A stretch of 64,000 nucleotides of DNA, taken from NCBI GenBank assembly GCA_015234525.1, contig JADGMX010000007.1:223581-287580 (forward strand). The letters run 5' to 3'. Below are positions 55,923 to 63,957 of the stretch, piece by piece. This stretch comes from Flavobacterium sp. Lineage in GTDB: Bacteria > Bacteroidota > Bacteroidia > Flavobacteriales > Flavobacteriaceae. The position numbers were made by a program, and so were the translations under genes. A model generated the notes under the pieces. It saw only the letters and a list, made by a program, of their open reading frames with translations. It searched no databases and was not told where the DNA came from. Each line of letters opens with the position of its first letter. Position 1 is the stretch's first letter.

Positions 55923-56833
55923 TGAAAAGATTTTTAGCGCTAGCACTTGTTACGGTCATTGTTGCCTCGTGCAACGATAAGGACAAGACAGGCCAAAAGC
56001 AAACGATCTTAACTGGTGAAGTAACTGTAATTACTGACCAAACGCTTACGCCAATTATCGAAGATCAAATTGCGGTTTTTGAAAATGAGTATCAAGCGAA
56101 ATTCAATTTGATCAGTAAATCGGAAGGCGAAGTGATCAACGAACTTTTGAATGGATCAATTAAAGTTGGTGTTCTCGCTCGGAAGCTTTCAGCCGACGAA
56201 CAAAATGTTTTCAATCAACGGAAAATTTATCCGAAAACAACTCAATTTGCTACTGATGCTATCGCATTTATTCGCAATAGCGCCGATAACGATAGCTTGA
56301 TCGCACTTCAGGATGTGATTAATTTCATCAATGGCAAACCGGTGGAGAGGATTGAAGGTCTTGTATTCGATAATCCGAATTCAAGTACCGCGAGAGAATT
56401 GGCAACACTTGCAAAAGTCAATTCACTTCCTGAAAATGGAATTTTTTCGTTTAACACCAACGCCGAGGCTATTAAGTATATTTCGGAGAACCGACGTATG
56501 ATAGGTGTCGTTGGCCTTAATTGGATTTCCCAAACACCTGAAGACATTCAAAAATATAAGTCAGGCATCAAGGTTTTAAGTGTGAAATCGCTTGACGGCT
56601 CTGAATATGTGGCGCCTTCACAAAGTAATATCGCCGAAGGGAAATATCCTTTGGCACGCGATTTGTTCGTGGTCGATTGTCAGGGATTTGCCGGTCTAGG
56701 CAAAGGGTTTTCTTCCTTCATCGCTGGCGAACGCGGTCAACGCATCATTCTTAAATCAGGGCTACTTCCAATCAGGATTCCACATCGGAAGATTATCACA
56801 AGAAGCCAAATTCAAAAAGTAAAATCGAACTAA
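55922..56833 (+). CDS. PstS-like phosphate-binding-type lipoprotein
   Basis: The 303 residues begin with a lipoprotein signal (LALALVTVIVASC, Cys at about 17). The rest has the periplasmic-binding fold of the PstS class: GEVTVITDQTLTPIIEDQIAVFE, INGKPVERIEGLVFDNPNSSTARELATLA, and the C-terminal LFVVDCQGFAGLGKGFSSFIAGERGQRI. No PstC/A/B permease genes are near. The ligand may be phosphate or another anion, but linkage to the TonB motor suggests an envelope role. Confidence 0.87.
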   Translation: MKRFLALALVTVIVASCNDKDKTGQKQTILTGEVTVITDQTLTPIIEDQIAVFENEYQAKFNLISKSEGEVINELLNGSIKVGVLARKLSADEQNVFNQRKIYPKTTQFATDAIAFIRNSADNDSLIALQDVINFINGKPVERIEGLVFDNPNSSTARELATLAKVNSLPENGIFSFNTNAEAIKYISENRRMIGVVGLNWISQTPEDIQKYKSGIKVLSVKSLDGSEYVAPSQSNIAEGKYPLARDLFVVDCQGFAGLGKGFSSFIAGERGQRIILKSGLLPIRIPHRKIITRSQIQKVKSN

Positions 56834-56843
56834 ATACAAACAC

Positions 56844-58505
56844 ATGAAAAATTTGAAGATATTTTTATTCGCACTCGTTGCGGGGACGACTATCGCTAAT
56901 GCACAAACTGTCGCCGATGCGAAGTCTGCTATCGATGCCGAACAATACGAGAAAGCAAAATCCCTTCTAAAGACAATCAATGCAAATGAGCCGCAAAATG
57001 GAACTGCGGCATTTCTTCTCGGAAATATTTACCTTTCTCAAAACGTCGCGGATTCTGCCAAAATCTATTTTGATCGCGGAACTTCAGCTTCCGACAATTC
57101 GAGATTGAGCTATGTAGGTCTTGGTCAACTTGAACTTGACAAGGGAAACACGGCAGCAGCTGAAGCTCATTTCGCAAATGCGACAAAAGGGCTTAAAAAG
57201 AAAGACATTGAGCCTTACATCTATGTGGCTCGTGCTTACATGCAAGCTGAAAAACCAAATTACAAAAGTGCGATTGCCACGTTAAATAAAGCACTTGCCG
57301 CAAAACCAAATGACGCTCAAGCGTTATTGGCTCTTGGCGATGCGTACTATGGTGATAAAAATCAAAATGAGGCATACGCTGCATACAGAAGCGCTCTTCA
57401 AGCTGACAACACGTTGATTCGTGCGAAAGTGCAACAAGGCGTTTTGCTAAAAGGAGCACGTGCGTTTAATGAAGCGGTTAAGTCATTCAACGATGTGATT
57501 GCAACTAATCCGAATTACGGTCCGGTTTACAGAGAACTTGCTGAAACATATTATTTGTGGGCTAACAACGACCCGGCTAAATATAACGAGCATATTAAGA
57601 CCGCGCTTTCTTTTTATGAAAAGTACATGAATCTTACTGACCGCTCGCTCACTTCGAGAATGCGACATGCCGATTTCTTGATCTTGGCGCGTGACTACAA
57701 AGCGCTCGAAGTTGAAGCCAATAAAATGAAAGAGCTTGACAATGTAAATCCGCGTATCTACCGTTACCTCGGTTATTCAGCTTACGAAAACGGAAATGTT
57801 GATGTAGCTTTGTCATCTCTAACGAAATTTACGTCAACACCTACCAACAAAATCATCGCACGTGATTACGTGTATCTTGGTTTGGCAAAAATTAAGAAAG
57901 CTAGCGAAGATCCGGCGAAAATCGATCGTACAATGTATGATCAAGGAATTGACGATATGAAAAAAGCGGTGGAAATGGACCTTGCGATTACTGAAGAATT
58001 GAATGAAATTGGTAAGAAAGCCTATGAGCAAAAACAATTTCAACAAGCAGCTGCTATTTTCGAAATTGCAGTTAGTAATCCAAAATCTAGAAATTATTTG
58101 ATCGATAACTTCTATCTTGGAAACTCGATTTATTACGCAAATACTTTGGGTGAAGGTGTAAAAGCTGATCCGATTCAATTGCAGAAAGCTGATACTGCTT
58201 TCGGCAATGTTATCACGGCTTCACCGGCAACGCACGATGCTTATATTTTCAGAGCGAGAACCAACCGCTTGATGGACAATGATGCTGCGATGGCTCAATA
58301 CTATGATCAATATATCAAAGCGGTATCTGAAAAAGGTACCGAAGAGATTGCCGCTAACAAAGCGAAAATGATCGAAGCTTACAACAATATTGGTGCGCAT
58401 TACGCCAACACCGATAAAGCAAAAGCAATCGAGTATTTAAATAATACCTTGTCGCTTGATCCCTCAAATGCGTACGCACTAGACGCGATCAAAGCATTAA
58501 AATAA
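56844..58505 (+). CDS. TPR-repeat periplasmic protein
   Basis: The 553 residues start with a signal peptide (LKIFLFALVAGTTIANA). The rest is a series of tetratricopeptide repeats: KSLLKTINANEPQNGTAAFLLGNIYL, GNTAAAEAHFANATK, ALLALGDAYYGDKNQNEAYAAYRSAL and further units to the C-terminus. It probably scaffolds proteins in the periplasm. It is the last gene of the exbB-tonB run and is followed by a terminator. Confidence 0.92.
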   Translation: MKNLKIFLFALVAGTTIANAQTVADAKSAIDAEQYEKAKSLLKTINANEPQNGTAAFLLGNIYLSQNVADSAKIYFDRGTSASDNSRLSYVGLGQLELDKGNTAAAEAHFANATKGLKKKDIEPYIYVARAYMQAEKPNYKSAIATLNKALAAKPNDAQALLALGDAYYGDKNQNEAYAAYRSALQADNTLIRAKVQQGVLLKGARAFNEAVKSFNDVIATNPNYGPVYRELAETYYLWANNDPAKYNEHIKTALSFYEKYMNLTDRSLTSRMRHADFLILARDYKALEVEANKMKELDNVNPRIYRYLGYSAYENGNVDVALSSLTKFTSTPTNKIIARDYVYLGLAKIKKASEDPAKIDRTMYDQGIDDMKKAVEMDLAITEELNEIGKKAYEQKQFQQAAAIFEIAVSNPKSRNYLIDNFYLGNSIYYANTLGEGVKADPIQLQKADTAFGNVITASPATHDAYIFRARTNRLMDNDAAMAQYYDQYIKAVSEKGTEEIAANKAKMIEAYNNIGAHYANTDKAKAIEYLNNTLSLDPSNAYALDAIKALK

Positions 58506-58528
58506 GAAGTAGTTAGATACTTTTTTAG

Positions 58529-58556
58529 AAGCCGGCCATTGTGCCGGTTTTCTTTT
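58529..58556 (+). terminator. Terminator of the exbB-tonB-TPR operon
   Basis: CCGGC and GCCGG pair (with a bulged G in the AAGCCGGC arm), followed by TTTTCTTTT. Confidence 0.8.
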
Positions 58557-58565
58557 GCAATTAAC

Positions 58566-58592
58566 TTGCTCAAAAAGAAATTCATACCTTTG
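58566..58592 (+). promoter_or_regulatory. Promoter of queE
   Basis: TTG at 58566-58568 and TACCTTTG at 58585-58592, 16 bases apart. It lies upstream of the ATG at 58609 and argues against an earlier start. Confidence 0.6.
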
Positions 58593-58608
58593 CATTTTTA
58601 TAGATTAT

Positions 58609-59241
58609 ATGATATTAGAACAAATGAAGGCGGAAGTGGAAAGCGGACAAATGCTACCGCTAATGGAGGAATTTTACACAATTCAAGGTGAAGGTTCTCA
58701 TACAGGCCGCGCTGCGTATTTTATTCGCGTTGGCGGATGCGATGTTGGCTGTCATTGGTGCGATGTTAAGGAAAGTTGGGATGCTGAAAAACATCCGGCC
58801 ACCGAAATAAGCCTTATCGCCGATCGTGCTGCTGCGCATTGTCAAATTGCGGTCATCACTGGTGGCGAACCGCTGATGTACGACATGAATCCGATTACAC
58901 AAAAACTCAAAGCGATGGGTGTTCGCACGCATATCGAAACGTCCGGCGCTTACGAACTTTCCGGCGAATGGGATTGGATCTGTTTATCGCCCAAAAAAAC
59001 GAAACTTCCAACCGCCTCTGTTTATGCCGCGGCAGATGAACTAAAAATCATCGTCTATAACAAACACGATATTCAATTTGCCGAAGAGCAAGCGTCGAAA
59101 GTCGGTAGCAATTGCGTTTTATTTTTACAAGTTGAATGGTCTAAGAAAGAGGAAATGACGCCGCTTATTGTGGACTATGTAATGAAAAATCCGAAATGGA
59201 GAATTTCAATTCAGACGCACAAATATTTGAATATACCGTAA
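58609..59241 (+). CDS. queE: 7-carboxy-7-deazaguanine synthase
   Basis: This radical SAM enzyme forms the deazaguanine ring in queuosine synthesis. From the ATG at 58609 the 210 residues carry the cluster Cys44, Cys48 and Cys51 (GGCDVGCHWCDVKESW), EEFYTIQGEGSHTGRAAYFIR, TGGEPLMYD and HIETSGAY. An in-frame reading from 58555 crosses the promoter and is unlikely. It belongs to the same pathway as queA at 45091. Confidence 0.95.
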   Translation: MILEQMKAEVESGQMLPLMEEFYTIQGEGSHTGRAAYFIRVGGCDVGCHWCDVKESWDAEKHPATEISLIADRAAAHCQIAVITGGEPLMYDMNPITQKLKAMGVRTHIETSGAYELSGEWDWICLSPKKTKLPTASVYAAADELKIIVYNKHDIQFAEEQASKVGSNCVLFLQVEWSKKEEMTPLIVDYVMKNPKWRISIQTHKYLNIP

Positions 59242-59271
59242 TTTTGGTATATTAGTAGAAAATTTAATCAC

Positions 59272-59676
59272 ATGAAAAAAATACTATTACTCTTTGTATT
59301 GTTCGTAGGTACACAATTTACATTCGCTCAAGACGCAGCGTTTAAAGCTGATGTTATGAAACTTTTGAAAGCTTCCGGTTCAGACGCTACTGTAGCGGTT
59401 GCAAAAAAACAGTTGGTCGGAATGGTGCCACAAGCCAAACAATCGGATTTTCTTAAAGATTTCGACGCGGCAATGCCATCGTTCTATGACAAGCTTGCTG
59501 CTATCTACATGAAAGAATATACCCATGCCGATGTGAAAGCGATTCTTTCTTTTTATGATACGCCGGCCGGTAAGAAAATGTCTGAAAAAGCGGGGCCTAT
59601 TTTTGAACAGTCGATGGCTGTCGGACAAGAGTGGGGACAGCAACTTCAACCACTTCTGATGAAATATATGCAGTAA
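59272..59676 (+). CDS. DUF2059-domain secreted protein
   Basis: The 134 residues have a signal peptide (ILLLFVLFVGTQFTFA) and an all-helical DUF2059 region (YTHADVKAILSFYDTPAGKKMSEKAGPIFEQSMAVGQEWGQQL). The family is periplasmic and has no assigned function. It starts 31 bases after queE. Confidence 0.9.
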   Translation: MKKILLLFVLFVGTQFTFAQDAAFKADVMKLLKASGSDATVAVAKKQLVGMVPQAKQSDFLKDFDAAMPSFYDKLAAIYMKEYTHADVKAILSFYDTPAGKKMSEKAGPIFEQSMAVGQEWGQQLQPLLMKYMQ

Positions 59677-59692
59677 AAGTTTTATCCTAAAT

Positions 59693-60403
59693 TTAAATGT
59701 GGGTTAATTTGGCCAGGTAATCATAGTGATCACCTTCCAGGATTAACTCACATTTTAGTTTTACAGCCGCAGCTGCTTCCTTTAAAGTCGCAAAATCGAC
59801 ATACATCCATTCAAACGGATCTTCATTTTCGCCCTTGTAAGAGATGTTGAAAGTAACCTCTCCATAATATTCATTGTCGAGCGGAATCCATTTTCCACCA
59901 TCCTCATCTTCATCAAACATGTAAATGATGTCTGAACTATCAAGCAAAATCTGGCCGTCGCTCGTCAGTAAATCTTTTAGATGCGACAGAAACGGTTTCA
60001 ATTTATTTATTCGTCCACACATTCCGGCCCCATTCATCAGCAATAAGATCGTGTCGTACTTTTGATTGGAAACGGTCATCACGTCTGCCTGCTGAGCATC
60101 TTTCAATCCGCGTAGCCGGCAAGCCTCAATCGAATTTTGTGAAATATCAATCGATTTCACTGTCAACCCTCGATTTTCTTGCAGATACAAACTATGACTT
60201 CCCGCGCCACAACCCACGTCCAAAACGGTACCCTTCGTGAGATCCAAGGCATGCCGCTCAATTTTTGGCATCTCATTGTACGTGCGGAACAAGTACGCAA
60301 CCGACATTTCATCAGCCTCTGAAATCGACGTTTCAGTTATTAAATCTTTCGGATTATTATTTGTTTGATAATCAAGAATCGCGCGGCCGAATAAGTCTTT
60401 CAT
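59693..60403 (-). CDS. Class I SAM-dependent methyltransferase
   Basis: The 236-residue methyltransferase has motif I VLDVGCGAGSHSLYLQ (about 87-102), motif II SIDIS and NGAGMCGRINKLKPFLSHLKDLL. The substrate is unknown. A longer reading in frame up to 60607 covers the divergent YkgJ gene and is not protein; the ATG at 60403 (MKDLFGRAILDYQTN) is the proper start. Confidence 0.9.
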   Translation of the reverse strand: MKDLFGRAILDYQTNNNPKDLITETSISEADEMSVAYLFRTYNEMPKIERHALDLTKGTVLDVGCGAGSHSLYLQENRGLTVKSIDISQNSIEACRLRGLKDAQQADVMTVSNQKYDTILLLMNGAGMCGRINKLKPFLSHLKDLLTSDGQILLDSSDIIYMFDEDEDGGKWIPLDNEYYGEVTFNISYKGENEDPFEWMYVDFATLKEAAAAVKLKCELILEGDHYDYLAKLTHI

Positions 60404-60414
60404 GTTTAATTGTG

Positions 60415-60422
60415 TAATTTTG
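60415..60422 (+). promoter_or_regulatory. -7 box immediately before the YkgJ gene
   Basis: TAATTTTG ends four bases before the GTG at 60427, in the 23-base gap between divergent genes. No TTG at -33 is seen. Confidence 0.45.
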
Positions 60423-60426
60423 CCGG

Positions 60427-60921
60427 GTGAAAAATTTCCTCCAACAGCTTCCAAAGCTCGCCAAAGATAAGCATCCGGAAAATAAAAAGTTTTTTGATAA
60501 GCTAAAAAAGAAAGCACCGGGTAACCTCGACTACGTAATGCAGGAGTTACACGATGCTGAGTTTCAAAAAACCGATTGTTTGACATGCGCCAATTGCTGT
60601 AAGACAACGGGTCCGCTTTTTACATCTGCGGATATCGAACGACTTGCCAAATATTTTAGGATGAAGCCGCAACAATTCATTTCAACTTATCTTCGAATCG
60701 ACGAAGACAATGATTATGTATTGCAATCAGTGCCTTGTACATTTCTTGACAGCGATAATACATGCAGAATCTACGACGTTCGCCCAAAAGCGTGTCGCGA
60801 ATTTCCACATACCGATAGAAAGAAGTTTCAGCAGATTTCTGAAATTACGCTGAAAAATATTCCGGTCTGCCCGGCCACTTATCGCATAGTCGAAAATATG
60901 AAGAAAAAAATCACCTTTTAA
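60427..60921 (+). CDS. YkgJ-family cysteine-cluster protein
   Basis: The 164 residues include the zinc/iron cluster motif CLTCANCCKTTG (about 51-62) and CTFLDSDNTCRIYDVRPKACREFPH (about 99-123). The family is widespread, and cytosolic metal binding is assumed, but the function is unknown. The start is GTG. Its stop touches the stop of the converging 74-residue gene, whose terminator lies within its final codons. Confidence 0.9.
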   Translation: MKNFLQQLPKLAKDKHPENKKFFDKLKKKAPGNLDYVMQELHDAEFQKTDCLTCANCCKTTGPLFTSADIERLAKYFRMKPQQFISTYLRIDEDNDYVLQSVPCTFLDSDNTCRIYDVRPKACREFPHTDRKKFQQISEITLKNIPVCPATYRIVENMKKKITF

Positions 60922-60936
60922 TTAAACAAAAAGGTG
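60904..60936 (-). terminator. Terminator of the 74-residue gene inside YkgJ coding
   Basis: On the minus strand CACCTTTT (60936-60929) pairs with AAAAGGTG (60919-60912), followed by a run of seven T (60910-60904). The stem spans the touching stops. Confidence 0.8.
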
Positions 60937-61146
60937 GTCTTCGGTTTGTTGTTGCAAATCGGGTTTGTGCGCTTCAAGTTGCTCCACTAGCGAGTCAATT
61001 GCACCTTCCAGATAATCCAGGATTTTTTCGATCCATTGCTTTGCGGTGGTGATCCAATCTAAACCTTGTTCGAGGTACGAATCTAAAATTTGGATAAAAT
61101 GTTTGATCTTATCTAAATAGCTTAATAAAATTTCTGCTGCTTTCAT
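60922..61146 (-). CDS. Small helical protein of unknown function
   Basis: The 74 residues are a nearly uninterrupted run of amphipathic helix: EILLSYLDKIKHFIQILDSY, LEQGLDWITTAKQWIEKILD and YLEGAIDSLVEQLEAHKPDL. No signal peptide or cysteine is present. It has its own terminator, so it is likely real. The nature of the helices suggests an oligomeric coiled coil. Confidence 0.7.
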   Translation of the reverse strand: MKAAEILLSYLDKIKHFIQILDSYLEQGLDWITTAKQWIEKILDYLEGAIDSLVEQLEAHKPDLQQQTEDHLFV

Positions 61147-61206
61147 GGCAATTATTTAGTTGATTAGTTACTCTTACTAAAATAAGAAATGTTACTTCAA
61201 GCCTCT

Positions 61207-62436
61207 TTAGTAGATTTCATAAACTTTTCTTATAATTTTAAATTTCGCTATTCCGTCCTGCCATCCTTTTTTGATTTCATCTTCCGATCTTCCATCAACA
61301 ATCTGTTGCTGTAATTCTTTCGTTCCCGCTAACTTGGTGAAAAACGAATTGAAGAATTTTGATTTGTCACTCGTGTTTTTATACGCTTTTATCAGCCAAC
61401 TCAAATTTACACCTCTCACTTTTTCATGATCCGAAAGGTCTTCGCCATAACAAACTTGTCCATTGTATGGCGGATTTTTCGCACCTTCGTTTGGACTTGG
61501 CGTAAATGAAAATCCGGATTTTGGCTGAAACGGACTTCCATAAACCTGAAACTGCTTGTTAGTTCCGCGACCCACGCTCACATTTGTACCTTCAAAAAAA
61601 CATAGACTCGCGTATAAATTCACCGATTGGTCATTTGGCAAGTTTGGCGAGGGCTTGATCGGAAGCGAATACGACATCGACTTGTCATAATTCAAACACG
61701 GAATAACCGTCAATTTACAGGTAACCTTATTCTTCAACCATTTTTCACCGTTGATCATCTTTGCATATTCGCCGATGGTCATTCCGTGCAGAATCGGAAT
61801 CTGATGCATGCCCACAAAACTCGAATGCTCTTTCTCTAATATTGGGCCGTCAACAAAGTCGCCGTTCGGATTTGGCCTGTCGAGTACGATGACTTCAATT
61901 CCGTTTTCAGCGCAAGCTTCCATTAAATAATGTAACGATGAAATATAAGTATAGAATCGCGCACCCACATCCTGCAAATCAAAAATAACAACATCAACAT
62001 CCTTCAACATTTCGGGAGTTGGTTTCTTGTTATCGCCATACAGCGAAATTATAGGTAACCCGGTCATCGAATCTTTACCATCCACAACTAGCTCGCCCGC
62101 ATCAGCAGTTCCCCGAAAACCATGCTCAGGTGCAAATATTTTTTTAACGGCAACTTTCCTGGTCAATAAAAAATCGACGATCGAGATGTTTTTCGTTTTT
62201 CCGCTTTCAGAAACCGCAACTACGCCTGTTTGATTGGTAAGCACGCCAACACTTTTTCCTGTAAGTTTTGGTAAATATGCTGAATGATTGTCGGCGCCCG
62301 TTTTTATTTGAGCAATTTGGGTGGCTACTGGTTCGCCTTGCTGCGCTCCGTGGTTGCTTTTTGCCGAATTTCCACACGCACCAGCAAGCAAGACAAATAA
62401 TAATAATGTATTTTTGAGAAACATTTGAGATATCAT
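61207..62436 (-). CDS. NamZ-like exo-beta-N-acetylmuramidase lipoprotein (DUF1343, GH171)
   Basis: The 409-residue protein has a lipoprotein signal (FLKNTLLLFVLLAGAC). The GH171 domain follows, with IKIFAPEHGFRGTADAGELV, DVVIFDLQDVGARFYTYISSLHYLMEA, VLDRPNPNGDFVDGPIL, HGMTIGEYAKMINGE and EGTNVSVGRGTNKQFQVYGSPF. Related enzymes remove terminal MurNAc from glycan ends during wall recycling. The start is the ATG at 62436 or 62424. The divergent permease gene begins only 4-16 bases away. Confidence 0.9.
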   Translation of the reverse strand: MISQMFLKNTLLLFVLLAGACGNSAKSNHGAQQGEPVATQIAQIKTGADNHSAYLPKLTGKSVGVLTNQTGVVAVSESGKTKNISIVDFLLTRKVAVKKIFAPEHGFRGTADAGELVVDGKDSMTGLPIISLYGDNKKPTPEMLKDVDVVIFDLQDVGARFYTYISSLHYLMEACAENGIEVIVLDRPNPNGDFVDGPILEKEHSSFVGMHQIPILHGMTIGEYAKMINGEKWLKNKVTCKLTVIPCLNYDKSMSYSLPIKPSPNLPNDQSVNLYASLCFFEGTNVSVGRGTNKQFQVYGSPFQPKSGFSFTPSPNEGAKNPPYNGQVCYGEDLSDHEKVRGVNLSWLIKAYKNTSDKSKFFNSFFTKLAGTKELQQQIVDGRSEDEIKKGWQDGIAKFKIIRKVYEIY

Positions 62437-62440
62437 AAAG

Positions 62441-63676
62441 TTGAATTTAGAACATTTTATTGCGCGAAGGCTAATCAGATCAAAAGATCATAAAAGTAGC
62501 ATTTCTGCCCCGATTATAAAAATTGCAATTTCGGCCGTCGCCATCGGAATCATAATGATGATGATCGCTGTAGCAACCGGGATCGGCTTGCAGCAAAAAA
62601 TCCGTCAAAAGATATCGGCCTTTAGCGGACATATCGTCATTTCAAATTTTGAAGACAACCAGTCGGAGGTTTCGCTTTCGCCAATTTCAAAGAATCAAAC
62701 GTTTTATCCCAGGTTTACATCGGTCGATGGCATCGCGCACATTCAGGCGGTCGCCGCAAAAGCAGGCATGATTCGCACCGAGACTTCTTTTGAGGGTATT
62801 ATATATAAAGGAGTAGGTGATGATTATCGCTGGCAAAACCTGCAGGAGTATATTGTCGAAGGCCGTCATCCCGATGTTGCCAATGGCCTCAACGCTGAAG
62901 TTCTTATCTCAAAGTTTCTCGCTAATCGGCTACATCTGAAACTCGGCGATAAGTTCAACACCTTTTTCATGAAGGACGATGGCAATGGGATGCCGAATTT
63001 ACGCGTGTTTGAGATCGTCGGAGTTTACGATTCCGGGTTCGCCGAATTCGACTCGTCCTATATAATAGGTGATATCCGGCATTTACAGCGAATCAACAAA
63101 TGGGAAAAGGATCAGGTCGGCGCCTTTGAGGTGTTTCTAACCGATTTTAGTTCAATCGAACAAAAGGCTAACGAGGTGTATCTCGAAACCAGTTCTACAT
63201 TAGATTCGCGAAGCATCATCGACAAGTACGTTTATATATTCGACTGGCTTAAACTTTTCGACTTTAATATTGTCGTAATTCTGGTTATTATGGTGGTGGT
63301 TGCGACAATTAATATGGTGGTCGCACTTCTGGTGCTGATTCTCGAGCGAACGCAAATGATCGGAATCTTAAAAGCGCTCGGTGCCGACAATCAATCGATC
63401 AGGAAGATCTTTTTATATAATGCGTTTTATTTAATTCTACGCGGACTCGCATTCGGCAATGTCATCGGTATCGGGATCCTGCTTATTCAAAAGTATTTTG
63501 GCGTGGTAAAACTCAATCCCGAAAATTATCACGTAAATCAAGCGCCGGTTTATCTCGACTTCGGCTACATTTTATTGCTAAATGTGGGCACAGTTTTCGT
63601 GTGCCTCGCAGTTTTGCTGATTCCATCCTACATCATTACGCGAATTTCGCCGGTAAAATCGATCAGATTCGATTGA
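62441..63676 (+). CDS. LolC/E-like ABC transporter permease
   Basis: The 411 residues have a helix at about 25-45, a periplasmic domain (about 50-275) and three FtsX-type helices (about 275-400), with RTQMIGILKALGADNQSIRKIFL and the ending PVKSIRFD. This is the layout of LolC/LolE, which release lipoproteins from the inner membrane. It begins with TTG (NLEHFIARRLIRSKDHKSS), the N-terminus of relatives. No LolD ATPase gene is adjacent. Confidence 0.88.
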   Translation: MNLEHFIARRLIRSKDHKSSISAPIIKIAISAVAIGIIMMMIAVATGIGLQQKIRQKISAFSGHIVISNFEDNQSEVSLSPISKNQTFYPRFTSVDGIAHIQAVAAKAGMIRTETSFEGIIYKGVGDDYRWQNLQEYIVEGRHPDVANGLNAEVLISKFLANRLHLKLGDKFNTFFMKDDGNGMPNLRVFEIVGVYDSGFAEFDSSYIIGDIRHLQRINKWEKDQVGAFEVFLTDFSSIEQKANEVYLETSSTLDSRSIIDKYVYIFDWLKLFDFNIVVILVIMVVVATINMVVALLVLILERTQMIGILKALGADNQSIRKIFLYNAFYLILRGLAFGNVIGIGILLIQKYFGVVKLNPENYHVNQAPVYLDFGYILLLNVGTVFVCLAVLLIPSYIITRISPVKSIRFD

Positions 63677-63687
63677 TTTTTGGTTTT

Positions 63688-63794
63688 AGGAGCTGTTTCC
63701 GGCTGTTCGTTTCAATCTTTTTTGTCAAAAATGACGTGGTTGAATTGGGAATTTGCTAGTAACAAAAAAGGATTTCCACTGCCATCCGGGCTAG
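63688..63794 (+). repeat. Palindromic intergenic element, copy 7
   Basis: The arms AGGAGCTGTTTCCGGCTGTT and CCATCCGGGCTAG are well kept. TTTTTTGT pairs with ACAAAAAA around a longer variable core. It starts 11 bases after the permease stop. Confidence 0.85.
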
Positions 63795-63949
63795 TTTGCC
63801 GACTCCTCCACATCATATCACTTTTAAGAGGGATAAAGACTCAAAAAAAGTTTCAAATTCAGTTTTCAGATTTTCAGGCATTTACGTTTTTAAACGAAAT
63901 TATTTTGAAAAAAAACCGTGTAGATGCTAGGAAATGTAATATTCCTGTG

Positions 63950-63957
63950 TACTTTTG
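63950..63957 (+). promoter_or_regulatory. -7 box at the window end
   Basis: TACTTTTG, a perfect TAnnTTTG match, followed by GCACCCGC. A downstream gene must lie outside the window. Confidence 0.45.

Noticed and set aside
60404..60607. N-terminal extension of the methyltransferase
   Set aside because: It overlaps the divergent YkgJ gene, and the methyltransferase is complete from 60403.
3371..63794. Repeats as a CRISPR array
   Set aside because: The copies are tens of kilobases apart, in both orientations, with no spacer regularity and no cas gene.
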